Part shown: positions 49,317-59,282 of the stretch, piece by piece | Layout of the letters: every line of letters begins with the position of its first letter | Position numbering within the stretch: position 1 is the stretch's first letter | Source of the DNA: Euryodendron excelsum | Taxonomy: Eukaryota; Streptophyta; Magnoliopsida; Ericales; Pentaphylacaceae | NCBI GenBank assembly: GCA_033060915.1 | Contig: CM065390.1 | Location: 15,615,001-15,679,000, forward strand | Direction: 5' to 3' | Length of the DNA stretch: 64,000 nt | Notes under the pieces: model-generated | Database searches by the model: none | What the model was told of the DNA's origin: nothing | Seen by the model: only the letters and a program-made list of their open reading frames with translations | Made by a program: the position numbers and the translations under genes

Positions 49317-50343
49317 ATGTCAAATCTTGCCAAATTGGAATTTGTCGCCCTTGATATTTCTGGCGATAATTATTTATCGTGGATGCTTGATGCCGAGATC
49401 CATCTTGCTGCAAAAGCACTTGAACAAACAATAGTGGAAGAAAATGACGCATCCCAGCAGAATCGCGTGAAAGCTATGATTTTCCTTCGCCATCATCTTC
49501 ATGAGGAACTGAAATCGGAATACCTCACGATAAAAGATTCATTGCTCTCGTGGCAAAATTTAAAGGAGAAATACGAGCACCAGAAGACCATAATCCTCCC
49601 AAAACCCAGATCTGAGTGAATGCACCTGAGGTTGCAAGATTATAAAACTGTCAGTGAGTACAACTCTGCATTATTTAAAATCAGCTCACAATTAAAATTA
49701 TGTGAAAACAATATTACTGATGAAAACATGTTAGAAAAAACATTCTCTACATTCAATGCCTCGAATGTGCTCCTACAGCAGCAATATCGAGAGCGTAGAT
49801 TTAAAAAATATTATGAATTAATATCTTGTCTTCTTATGGCTAAGCAAAATAATGAATTGTTACTGAAAAATCATCAGTCCCGACCTACTGGTTTAGCTTC
49901 ATTCCCTGAAGTGAATGCAAGCTCATTTAGCAGACGTAGTCGCGGACGTGGTCATGATAGTGGCAGGAATAATGATCGCAATCGTGGACATTATCGTGGA
50001 GGTTATCATATGAGATTTAAAAATACCACACCATACCATCAGCAGTGGAATAAATCTGAAAAAAGGAAAGGGTAACAGAATCAACCTCCTCCTAAGAAAT
50101 CTGAAGATACTTGTTATATGTGTGGGATGAGAGGCCATTGGTCACGTACCTGTTGTACGCCTAAACATTTGAGAGAGCTTTACCAAGCCTCAATTAAAGA
50201 TAAAGAAAAAAATGCAGAAATGCATTTTACAGATTTTGATGGCCAAGTTGATATTTCTCATCTTGATGTTTCAGATTTCTTTGAAGATGCAAGTGAAAGA
50301 ATAGACCATTTAATTGGTGATGGAGATGTCCACACTACTTAAT
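49317..50343 (+). pseudogene. copia gag
   Basis: One reading frame from ATG 49317 to the stop at 50341-50343. It has a UBN2-type capsid region (DNYLSWMLDAEIHL, HLHEELKSEYL, DYKTVSEYNSALFKI, EKTFSTFNASNVLLQQQYRE), an Arg/Gly-rich stretch (49930-50010) and one zinc knuckle CYMCGMRGHWSRTC (50112-50153). It would bind and package element RNA. It is interrupted by TGA at 49617 (in place of a conserved Trp) and TAA at 50073, with no frameshift. Tail motif HLDVSDFFEDA. The family usually has one uninterrupted ORF here. Confidence 0.9.
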
Positions 50344-50454
50344 ATTATTATTTCTTTGTTCTAGTCTATGTAGTTTCTTATCATCTTGTGTAATGTTTCC
50401 TTCATCTGCTTGTTTTTGCAATAAATTATCATGTTTTAATTAAGCACTTTTAAT
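50343..50454 (+). other. Short non-coding gap between gag and pol
   Basis: 112 bp, T-rich, with stops in all frames. Pol lies in the +1 frame relative to gag. Confidence 0.6.
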
Positions 50455-53400
50455 ATGTCATATAGATACATGGATGGTATCAACACGTTGAGTATATCTA
50501 AAATGAATGGTGAAGTCATATGTCTAGTGGACAGTGGAACAACACACACAATTCTTCGCGAGAAAAAATATTTCTCACACTTGACATTACTTGAAGCTAA
50601 TGTCAAGACAATATCTGGCACAACAAAATTAATTGAAGGCTCCGGAAGGGCTAATATAATATTGCTAAGAGGAACAAAGCTATGCATTGAGGATGCATTA
50701 TATTCTACAAAATCTATAAGAAATCTGATTAGTTTTAAAGATATACGTCGTAATGGATATCATATTGAGACGACGAATGCCGATAATGTAGAACAGCTCT
50801 ACATTATTGCTTATATTTCAAGAAAGAAATATATATCAGAAAAACTTGCTGCATTGTCTTCTGGATTATATTATACTTCTATAAAAGCAGAAGAATCACC
50901 TGTAATGATGCACTAGAAGTGCCTTGATCCAAAGAATTTTATATTATGGCATGATCGTTTGGGTCATCCATGGTCAACAATGATGCGTCGAATTATTGAC
51001 AATTCAAATGGACATCTGTTAAAGAACCTGAAGATTCTGTTGTCACATGATTATACATGTGCTGCCTGTTCACAAGGGAAATTAATTGTCAGACCATCTC
51101 CTTCCAAGGTAATTCTTAAGTCCCCATCATTCTTACAAAGAATTCACTGGGATATTTGTGGGCCAATACATCCTCCATGTAGACCATTTCGTTATTTCAT
51201 GGTTTTAATAGATGCATTTACACGGTGGTCAAATGTTTGTTTACTTTCTACCCGTAATATTGCTTTTGCTAGACTGCTTACTCAAATTATTCGTTTATGG
51301 ACACAATTTTCAGATTACCCAATCAAGTCGATACGACTAGATAATGCTGGAAAATTTTCATCCCAAGCCTTTGATGATTATTGTATGTCAATAGGAATTG
51401 ATATTGAACGCCCAATTGCCCACACACATACACAAAATGGTCTTGCTGAAACTTTTATAAAACGACTTCAGTTGATTGCTCGACCTTTACTTATAAAAAC
51501 AAAATTACCTGTTTCTGCTTGGGGACATGCCATATTGCATGCTGCATCTTTGGTTAGAGTCCGACCAATTACTTATCATCAGTACTCACCATTACAACTT
51601 ATTATTGGTCAGCAACCAAATATTTCTCACTTACGAGTTTTTGGTTGTGTTGTATATGTACCTATCTCACCCCCACAACGTACTAAAATAGGTCCCCAAT
51701 GTAGACTTGGAATTTATGTTGGTTTTGATTCTCCATCTATTATTAGATATTTGGAACCCTTAATAGGTGATGTCTTCAAGACACGTTTTGCGGATTGTTA
51801 ATTTGATGACTCAGTCTTCCCACCATTAGGGGGAGAAAGGACGCAATTAGAAAAGCAACGAGAGATCAGTTGGAATATTTTAACAATGTCTTATCTTGAT
51901 CCTCGAACTAGTGAATGTGAATCAGAAATTCAAAAAATTATTCATTTACAGACAGTTACAAATCAATTGCCTGATGTGTTCACCGACACAAAGAATGTGA
52001 CAAAATCACATATACCAGCTGCTAATACTCCAGCACATATTGATGTCCCTGTAGGACAATCTATTAGTACAGCAGCAAATGAATCTAAAACACGCTTGAA
52101 GCATGGGAGGCCTGTCGGTGCAAAAGACACGGTTCCTAGAAAAAGGAAGACACAAGAAAAAATGCATAAGCAAGTTGGTGCTCCTGAAGAGAACACAATA
52201 TCTAAACTTCCTGAAGAAGATAATCCTGAAGAAGAATTCCCAGAAGAGAAACCTCCTGAAGAGATATCTCCTGTAAGTGATATGGTACCTGAAAATAATG
52301 AGATCTCAATAAGTTATATGAATACAGGAGAAAGCTGGAAGAGAAATAAGATGGTTGTCGACAACATATTTTCATTTAAAGTAGCTCTTGGTATTACCAG
52401 AAGTAATGAAGAGACTGAACCACAGACAGTCGATGAATGTCGATGTAGAATTGATTGACTAAAATGGAAAGAAGCTATTGAGGCAGAATTACACTCATTA
52501 GCATAACATAAAGTATTTGGACCTGTAGTCCACACACTTGAATATGTGAAACCTGTTGGATATAAATGGGTATTCGTATAAAAACGAAATGAGAAAAATG
52601 AAATAGTATGATATAAAGCCCGACTCGTAGCACAAGGTTTCTCGCAGAGACCTGGTATTAACTACGATGAGACTTATTCTCCTGTAATGGATGCCATTAC
52701 GTTCAGATTCTTAATTAGTTTATCAGTCTCAGAAGAACTGGATATGCGTTTGATGGACGTCGTGACAACCTACTTGTATGGTGAATTAGATAATGATATA
52801 TATATGAAAATTCCTGAAGGATTTAAAATGCCTGAAGCATATATTTCATCTAGAAGCTTATATTCTATCAAGCTTTAACGATCGCTGTATGGGTTAAAAC
52901 AATCTGGACGCATGTGGTACAATCGTCTTAATGAATATCTATTGAAAAATGGATATGTGAATAATACAATTTGTCCATGCGTTTTTATTAAGAAATCAGA
53001 ATCTGGATTTGCTATTATTGCAGTCTATGTCGATGATCTGAATCTTATTGGAACTTCTGAAGAACTGACAACATCTGCTCATTATTTAAAGGAGGAGTTT
53101 GAAATGAAAGATCTTGGAAAAACCAAATATTGTCTTGGATTACAAATTGAGCACTTATCCAATGGAATTCTTGTCCATCAATCAGCATATACTGAAAAGG
53201 TTTTAAAGCAATTTTACATGGATAAAGCTCATCCATTAAGTTCTCCAATGGTTGTCCGTTCACTAGATGTACATAAAGATCTTTTCCATCCTCAAGACGA
53301 CGGTGAAGAACTTCTTGGTCCTGAAGTACCATATCTTAGTGCAATCGGTGCCCTTATGTATCTTGCCAATTGTACAAGACCTGATATAGCATTCTCTGTC

Positions 53401-54027
53401 AACTTATTGGCACGATACAGTTCTGCACCAACATAAAGACATTGGAAAGGAGTTAAACATATACTGCGTTACTTACGAGGGACAACTAATATGGGATTAT
53501 TTTATGCCAAGGAGTCACAACCTGAATTGATTGGCTATGCAGACGTTGGCTACCTTTCTGATCCGTATAAAGCTAGGTCTCAAACTGGGTATGTGTTTAC
53601 TTATGGTAACACTGCTATATCTTGGCAATCGGTGAAGCAGACATTAACTGCAACTTCTTCAAATCATTCCGAGATAATTGCAATTCATGAAGCAAGCCGA
53701 GAGTGCATTTGACTAAGATCCATGATTCAACATATTCAAGAAAGTTGCGGATTATCTACAATCAAAGATACATCGACGATATTATACGAGGATAATGTAG
53801 CTTGTATTGCACAGATTAATGGAGGCTACATTAAAGGTGACAGAACGAAGCATATTTCTCCAAAGTTCTTCCATACACATGAGCTTCAGAAAAGTGGTGA
53901 TCTTGATGTTCAGTAAATACGGTCTAGTGATAATTTGGTCGACTTATTTACTAAGGCACTACCAACTGCAACATTTGAAAAGCTTGTGCATGGTATTGGT
54001 ATGCGCCATCTCAGAAATCTTTCATGA
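50455..54027 (+). pseudogene. copia pol: protease, integrase, RT, RNase H
   Basis: A single frame over 3.57 kb. Protease has LVDSGTTHTIL near 50523. Integrase has the HHCC part (WHDRLGHP...CAACSQGK) and catalytic core residues (HWDICGP, LDNAGKF, NGLAE; the usual GEF reads GKF), up to 51800. An acidic, Pro/Glu-rich linker lies at 51886-52300. RT has VMDAITFR, DVVTTYLYGELD, YGLKQSGRMWY and the intact catalytic AVYVDDLNLIG near 53023-53055. RNase H has YADVGYLSD, NHSEIIAIHEASRE and LYEDNVACIAQ. The natural end is TGA 54025-54027. Premature stops lie at 50914, 51799, 52456, 52504, 52579, 52609, 52876, 53434, 53710 and 53914. There is no frameshift. Confidence 0.93.
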
Positions 54028-54157
54028 AGCAAATAATGTTCTTATTCTTCAGGGGGAGTTAAGTACTGTACTCTTTTTCCTTTGCTACGGTTTTTTCCCA
54101 CTGGGTTTTTCCTAGCAAGGTTTTAATAAGGCAGTTTTAATATACCCGAGAAGTCAT

Positions 54158-54168
54158 CCCAGGGGGAG
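54158..54168 (+). promoter_or_regulatory. Polypurine tract of the copia element
   Basis: CCAGGGGGAG immediately precedes the 3' LTR start TGTGACGTATGG. Confidence 0.85.
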
Positions 54169-54552
54169 TGTGACGTATGGGATGACGGCGGCTTATAGCC
54201 GCCATCCCTTCCGCAGCCCCCCTCCCCCCTTACTCTCTCTCTTCCTCTTCACATCTATAAATAAAGAGGCTTAGAGAACCTCTAAGCAGAGAAAGAAAAA
54301 GGAAGAGAGAAATCAGATAGAGGAAGAACAGAGAGAGGAAAGAGAAGAAAGAGCAGTCTAGGTAAGTTGTAAATATCATATTGTATTATTATTTTATATT
54401 GACAATAAAATTTTGGGTGGTCCAGAAGATCAATCCTAAATATTTCAGAAGAATAAATATGATAAATATTTGATAGTTCCTGAAGAACTATTCACGATAT
54501 CTACTTTCTGTTGATTTATTTTCTCCGACTTATATTCTTTACTTTTATAACA
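54169..54552 (+). repeat. 3' LTR of the copia element
   Basis: TGTGACGTATGG...TTTATAACA, 384 bp. Inverted arms GGGATGACGGC and GCCGCCATCCC (54179-54208) lie about 50 bp upstream of TATAAATA (54255-54262). Confidence 0.92.
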
Positions 54553-54582
54553 TCATTCTCTTCTCTTTTTTTCTCTCTCTAT

Positions 54583-54606
54583 AAAAAAAAAAAAAAAAAA
54601 AAAAAA
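54583..54606. repeat. Poly-A run
   Basis: About 24 A residues near the right copia target duplication, in the duplicated tetraspanin intron. Confidence 0.9.
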
Positions 54607-54677
54607 CCAATATGCGTCGGTATGAATATAATAAGCTTACTGCGTGAGATAACCAATTTTTTTCCTTTATTAAACAG

Positions 54678-54711
54678 GCGGAGATGGTTGGATGACAGTG
54701 GCTCTATTAGG
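54678..54711 (+). pseudogene. Decayed duplicate of the tetraspanin last exon
   Basis: The splice acceptor (TTAAACAG) and CGGAGATGGTTGGATGACAG correspond to exon 3 at 41212. Seven bases (AAGACAG) are missing relative to the intact exon, which shifts the frame and loses the QWLY ending. No upstream tetraspanin exons accompany it, so it is a fragment created by the tandem duplication. Confidence 0.85.
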
Positions 54712-55431
54712 CAAAGCCTTTTCTTTTCATTTATTTTCTTCTTTCGTCACCTCCAATTCCTACTTTTATTTTCTTGCTTCTGTAAAAGATGGGGGACAAT
54801 TCTGTTGATTTTCAGTACTGTTTGGACGAGGAGATTTCAATGCTTCTCAATTCTACATATCTGCTTTCTGTACAAAGGAAGAATTCGCTTTATTTCAAAT
54901 ACAACCATTGTTTGTTACTTTACTTTACTTTACCAGTGGACTCCGGAATTCTATCAATGTCTATACCAGTGGCTTAGCCTCAGTGCTACTCTAATTTATC
55001 AGGTTTTTTTTTTTTTTTTTTTGAATTAGTGGTCAAGAGTGTTGGGACAGTTTATGCTCATCTTGATTAATTTTTTTTCTGATTTGATCAAAGTCAGACC
55101 ACCATTCACACTGAAATTAAAATATTCACAAAGAATGGTCAAAGGCATACCATTCACACCAACTTTGACTAACCGATTTGGTTTGAGTGAATTGTGATAC
55201 TAGGCTACTAGCCTGCTAGCTATTTGGGCCCACTTTTGTAAATTTACTTGGCTACCTTGCTGCTTGGCCCCAATTTTCAGTAACTTGAGCATGTAGAAAA
55301 TTGCTCAAGTAACTTATCCACACAAGACTAGAAATTCATACAAAAATTTTGACCTCAGTTATTAGACCCATCAATCTATGTAATTAGTATTTTTTATATC
55401 GTATAAGATAATTAAGTAATGTTATACAAAC

Positions 55432-55625
55432 AGAAATTTTGTACATAATTTTGTAAAAGTAATGCTATACAAACAGAAATTTTATATATAATTTTTTTAC
55501 AAAATTATGTGATTATAGGTGATATTTTCATTTCAAATTAAAATACTCACTATTTTGTTTCATAATCTTAACAAAGTAGCTGTCACATCATTCTAGTAGA
55601 ATTTTTTTTGTAATAAAAGTTCAAT
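55432..55625 (+). mobile_element. MITE family M, copy g
   Basis: Counterpart of copy f in the second duplicate. Its first about 45 bp (AATGTTATACAAACAGAAAT) are repeated in tandem. Confidence 0.65.
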
Positions 55626-55969
55626 AAGAATAGAATTTTTCAAGATAACTAGATGATACCATGCATTAATACATTCAGCCAATTGTGGTTATATAAGCTT
55701 TCACCTTTATGGACTGTGCAATTTGCAATTCATTTTTATTATAATATTTATAGGCATTCTTGTTGAGATGTGGATACCATAGAGTTCTTTTTTTTTTTTC
55801 CCCCCATTTTAGGACACTAGAAGGTGGTTATTTCCATGGAGGCAGTTAAAAGAAGGTTCATGGCATTTATTGCTCAGGGTTTGTTGATTCTTCCATTTAT
55901 CTGAGACGTGGATACCTTTGGAATTATTTTACCTCTTTTCTTTCATTCTAGAACAGTAGAAGGTTATTT

Positions 55970-56309
55970 ATTTATTTATTTTGGTGCTAAAAAGTTAATG
56001 GTGAAGAGAGGCTACCCTAGTCTTAGGCCAGGACAAACCGTAGGTCCCTATGAGTAGAGGCGGACCCAAGGGACGAGTGCGGTCTCCCAAAATTTTTAAA
56101 ATTTATCATAATTCTTATAAATTTTTGGATATTTTCAATGAAATATAGATGTTGGCCCCCCCTCGACACAAATCCTGAGTCCGCCACTGTATATAAGGAC
56201 TTACATTAGACTTATAAATCGCCTGAGAGACTGTTGACAGCGAGAATCGATCCTAAGCTCTCTCAAGCGAAGTGACCAATCCTTACTCACTAAACCAATC
56301 TCCGTTGGT
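55970..56309 (-). mobile_element. tRNA-derived SINE with a nested hAT-like MITE
   Basis: Flanked by a perfect 14-bp duplication GTAGAAGGTTATTT (55956-55969, 56310-56323). On the minus strand it starts with an A-box-like ATTGGTTTAGTGAG, then a B-box-like GGATCGATTC about 45 bp later, and ends in an AAATAAATAAA tail. It is absent from the other duplicate copy. A MITE (56055-56189) sits inside. Confidence 0.72.
56055..56189. mobile_element. hAT-like MITE, 135 bp, inside the SINE
   Basis: Termini TAGAGGCGGACCCA and (reverse) CAGTGGCGGACTCA. The flanking 8-mers CCTATGAG and TATATAAG match at only 5 of 8 positions. No coding. Confidence 0.6.
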
Positions 56310-56670
56310 GTAGAAGGTTATTTTCATGGAGGTATTCAGACCATTTATTGTTTAGAGTTGATAGATTGTGCCATTATGAACTTCTCTTTTACTTACATCA
56401 TCATAGCCTTCTTTGTATCGATAGTAGTAGATGAGGAGTTGTTTTTCCTTTTTTTCAATCAAGGCCAAAAAGAGCACACCAAAATCCTGTGTCCTTGTTA
56501 TGATTTCATAATGATATTGGAAAGAAAACTAATTAGAGGAGTTGTTTTAGTTGGTCAAGTAAGTGTGCTATTAATGTTTGTAAACTCAAGTTTAACTATT
56601 AAGGCAAGACCTTATTACTTTAATTCGTGTGTGAATAGCTTGCCTTTGAACTAGACCAAAAAGAAGATTA

Positions 56671-57317
56671 GACGATGTACGAAAAAAATGACCCAAACAA
56701 CCCAAGCTGCAGATATTTTTGACATTATAAGTAAAAGACGATGAATTATTTGGATTGAAATAAAGGATCACTTGTGTAAAAGTTCTGTTGTAACTTTGTA
56801 TAAGTATTACTTGAAAATAAAATTATATATTCGTGTATAGCTTTAATTCAACTTAAGCCTCATTTTTTTTTGTGTGTGTGTGAGAGAGAGAGAGAGTCTG
56901 TGTCCCGCGACCTAGAGAAGGCCACCCTGTATATGTAAAAGCAATAAACCTATGACATACTTAAAATAAGGATTTATATTCTCCGTACATGGGTAATTAG
57001 CATGTTGGGTCAAGTTTTGTTTTTTTCTTGGTAACGAGGAAAGCACTATCAAAAAAATCCATTCACAAATGAGTTTCAAGGTAGCCTTTAATGATTTGTT
57101 GACCTTTGACTTGATCAAGTAGCATGCATATCCTTGACTTGATCAAGTAGTACGCATATCCTTTTCTGGATAAATGCAGAAATCAAACTAAGAAAATTGG
57201 CTGCAATCTTCGATTAAAAAAAAAGTCAATTATTGGTTTTTTTGTAATTTCGTTTTAGCGCTCTCTCTCTCTCTATGCACGCTCTCTCTATGTATGCGCG
57301 CCCATGTGTTATATTTG
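56671..57317. other. Intergenic, nothing recognised
   Basis: AT-rich. A short TG/AG microsatellite lies at 56869-56896, and a repeat of CTTGACTTGATCAAGTAG near 57107 and 57133. No gene seen. Confidence 0.5.
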
Positions 57318-57495
57318 TATGAGTAATCATATACAAATAAAAGAATTTATACATAATTTATTATTAAAATAATATGATTAAATAATATTTTTTTACTTTA
57401 AAATAAAATACTTATCATGTGATTTTTAATTATAATAATATCACTATCATATTATTCTGGTGGGATTTTTTGTATAAATTTTTTATGCATGTAAC
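57318..57495 (+). mobile_element. MITE family M, copy h
   Basis: TCATATACAAATAAAAGAATT start, ATACTTATCATGTGATTTT middle, TATTATTCTGGTGGGATTTT end. Confidence 0.65.
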
Positions 57496-57527
57496 GGAGT
57501 CGTTTGAAAGTTGAAAAAGAAGAAGGA

Positions 57528-58396
57528 CAAATTACATCCACCTCTAGATTTTAGACTAATACAACCCACTCCTGAAATTTTAAAAATTATATCTCTCTCC
57601 CTTGAAGTTTGAGATGAGTTCCATTTTCTCCCAAATGTTAAATATTTTAATAGAATATATGTGATGCCAGTAAAAAAAAAAAAGTTCATTACCTAAATTG
57701 CCCATAATGTGTATAAAATGACATAAATAGAAATTTTTTGTGCTTCTAAAATTAATTTGTGTGTGTTGATTTTTTTGAATCTTTTTTTTTTGCTTCTAAA
57801 TTTTTTCACATGTGTGTTATTTTTTTATAGTATATAAGATCTAAAAAATTTGGTACAATTGATTTTCTTGAGTTAAACTGTTGTTTCTTTTAATATAAGT
57901 TAATTAACGTTGTTTTCAATATTACTTTTTATAGGACCTTATTCTTCATATTGACTAGAATTTTTTTTATAAAAATTTATAGAATTTATATAGGGTTTTA
58001 ATTATAGCATATAAAGTTTTAAAAAAATATGAGACTTATAATTTATTTATGGATTAAAATGGTGTTTTATACATATATGACATTTAATTTGCTCTTAGAA
58101 TCTTGTACTAGTAATGCCTCCTTTTTTTTTTATTAGAAGAAGCCTCAAAATCAACAGATTAATTAATTTCATAAGAAAAAAAAATCTATTTATGTCATTT
58201 CATACACATTAGAGGCAATTTAGGTAATGCATTTTTTTTTTTATTGACATCATATATATTCTGTTAAAAGATTTAACATTTGAAAAAAAATTTAACTCAT
58301 CTCAAACTTTAAGGGAGAAAATATAATTTCTAAAATCTCAAGAGTGAGTTGTATTAGTCTGAAATTTAAAAAAAAAATGGATGTAATTTTCCCAAC
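57528..58396. mobile_element. Fold-back element with about 220-bp inverted repeats
   Basis: The left arm (57530-57745) and right arm (58180-58393) are reverse complements with moderate divergence, for example AAGTTTGAGATGAGTT against AACTCATCTCAAACTT and AATGACATAAATAGA against its complement. Flanking 9-mers GAAGAAGGA (57519-57527) and GAAGAACAA (58397-58405) match at 7 of 9, which would suit a Mutator-type element. The middle is AT-rich and non-coding. Confidence 0.75.
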
Positions 58397-59282
58397 GAAG
58401 AACAAATAAGCTGCAGCAGTGGTCCAGTAACTGAACGATCATTGAAATATCTAAAGAAATGACTAAAACCAACAAGGACCATTTCCTTCTCTATCCCAAG
58501 CCCTTTCGTGATCGATCAAGCAGAGGTCGGCCTCCAAATCGACATGGCCACCAAATCAGCCACAGAAGCCCCCATTGGCATTTCTTTATCAGTACTAATA
58601 TGCAGTAAAAAATGGGAAGCTATTTGACCCTCAAAAGGACTATCGAACAAGTCAAAACACTACACGAATCCAACGTATCAAAGACATAAAGCTTCGTCGG
58701 CACCTCCCTCCCGTGTTCTCTTTTTTTAAATTGACAATGAACCAGTCAGGGCTGCGTTCTATCGCTATAACTTACTACTAAACATGCATTTCAAACACAG
58801 TTTTTTTTATTATTTTCTACTACAAAGTGTTCAAGTAGTCACCCATTTTCCCTAAATATATGAAATGGTGGAGAGAATTTTCTGTTTGTGCTCTAAGCGC
58901 TGTTCTGCAGTTGCGTGACCGCAACTTTTAGAGTTTTCATCAATGTTTGATCAATTCTTGCAACTCTCAGTAGGAAAAAGGGGATTATTAAGAGATATAG
59001 AATAGTCAATGTACATCGTTTAGAAAAGTCAAATTTCTGTTGCCCTTCCCTCTCAACCTCTCTTATATATATAATCCCACAACTTTATAAGCAACCCACT
59101 GGTACATATATACATATCTATATATAGATACAACTATATCTAATTTCTACAATAACATATGTTGTGAATTCCCATCACAGCTTGCTTCGTCATTGTTTCT
59201 CAACTCTCCCCTTTTCCTTGTTCTATAACGTATTTCGGCAACCTTTCAGGAGTTTTTAGTTTAATAGAAGAGGAGTACTCCA
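58397..59282 (+). promoter_or_regulatory. Upstream region of the MLO gene
   Basis: The most likely TATA box is TATATATA at 59064-59071, about 215 bp before the start codon. The remainder shows no assignable element. Confidence 0.4.

Larger units (their letters stand above)
43650..54552 (+). mobile_element. Complete Ty1/copia retrotransposon with a nested giant LTR
   Basis: Flanked by TCATT (43645-43649 and 54553-54557). The 5' LTR is 43650-43978 plus 48787-48826, split by giant LTR C. Internal parts are a primer-site region (48827 on), gag (49317-50343), pol (50455-54027) and a polypurine tract (54158-54168). The 3' LTR is 54169-54552. LTRs are about 370-384 bp and clearly diverged. Not functional because of 12 premature stops. 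Confidence 0.92.
43240..56670. repeat. Tandem duplication, copy 2 (carries the copia and SINE insertions)
   Basis: Equivalent of 40238-43040, interrupted by the copia element (43650-54552) and a SINE (55970-56309). It includes the decayed last tetraspanin exon at 54678. The first two tetraspanin exons were not duplicated. Confidence 0.85.

Noticed and set aside
54511..55029. 172-codon open frame as a gene
   Set aside because: It spans the copia LTR end, a poly-A run and the dead tetraspanin exon; its composition is low complexity.
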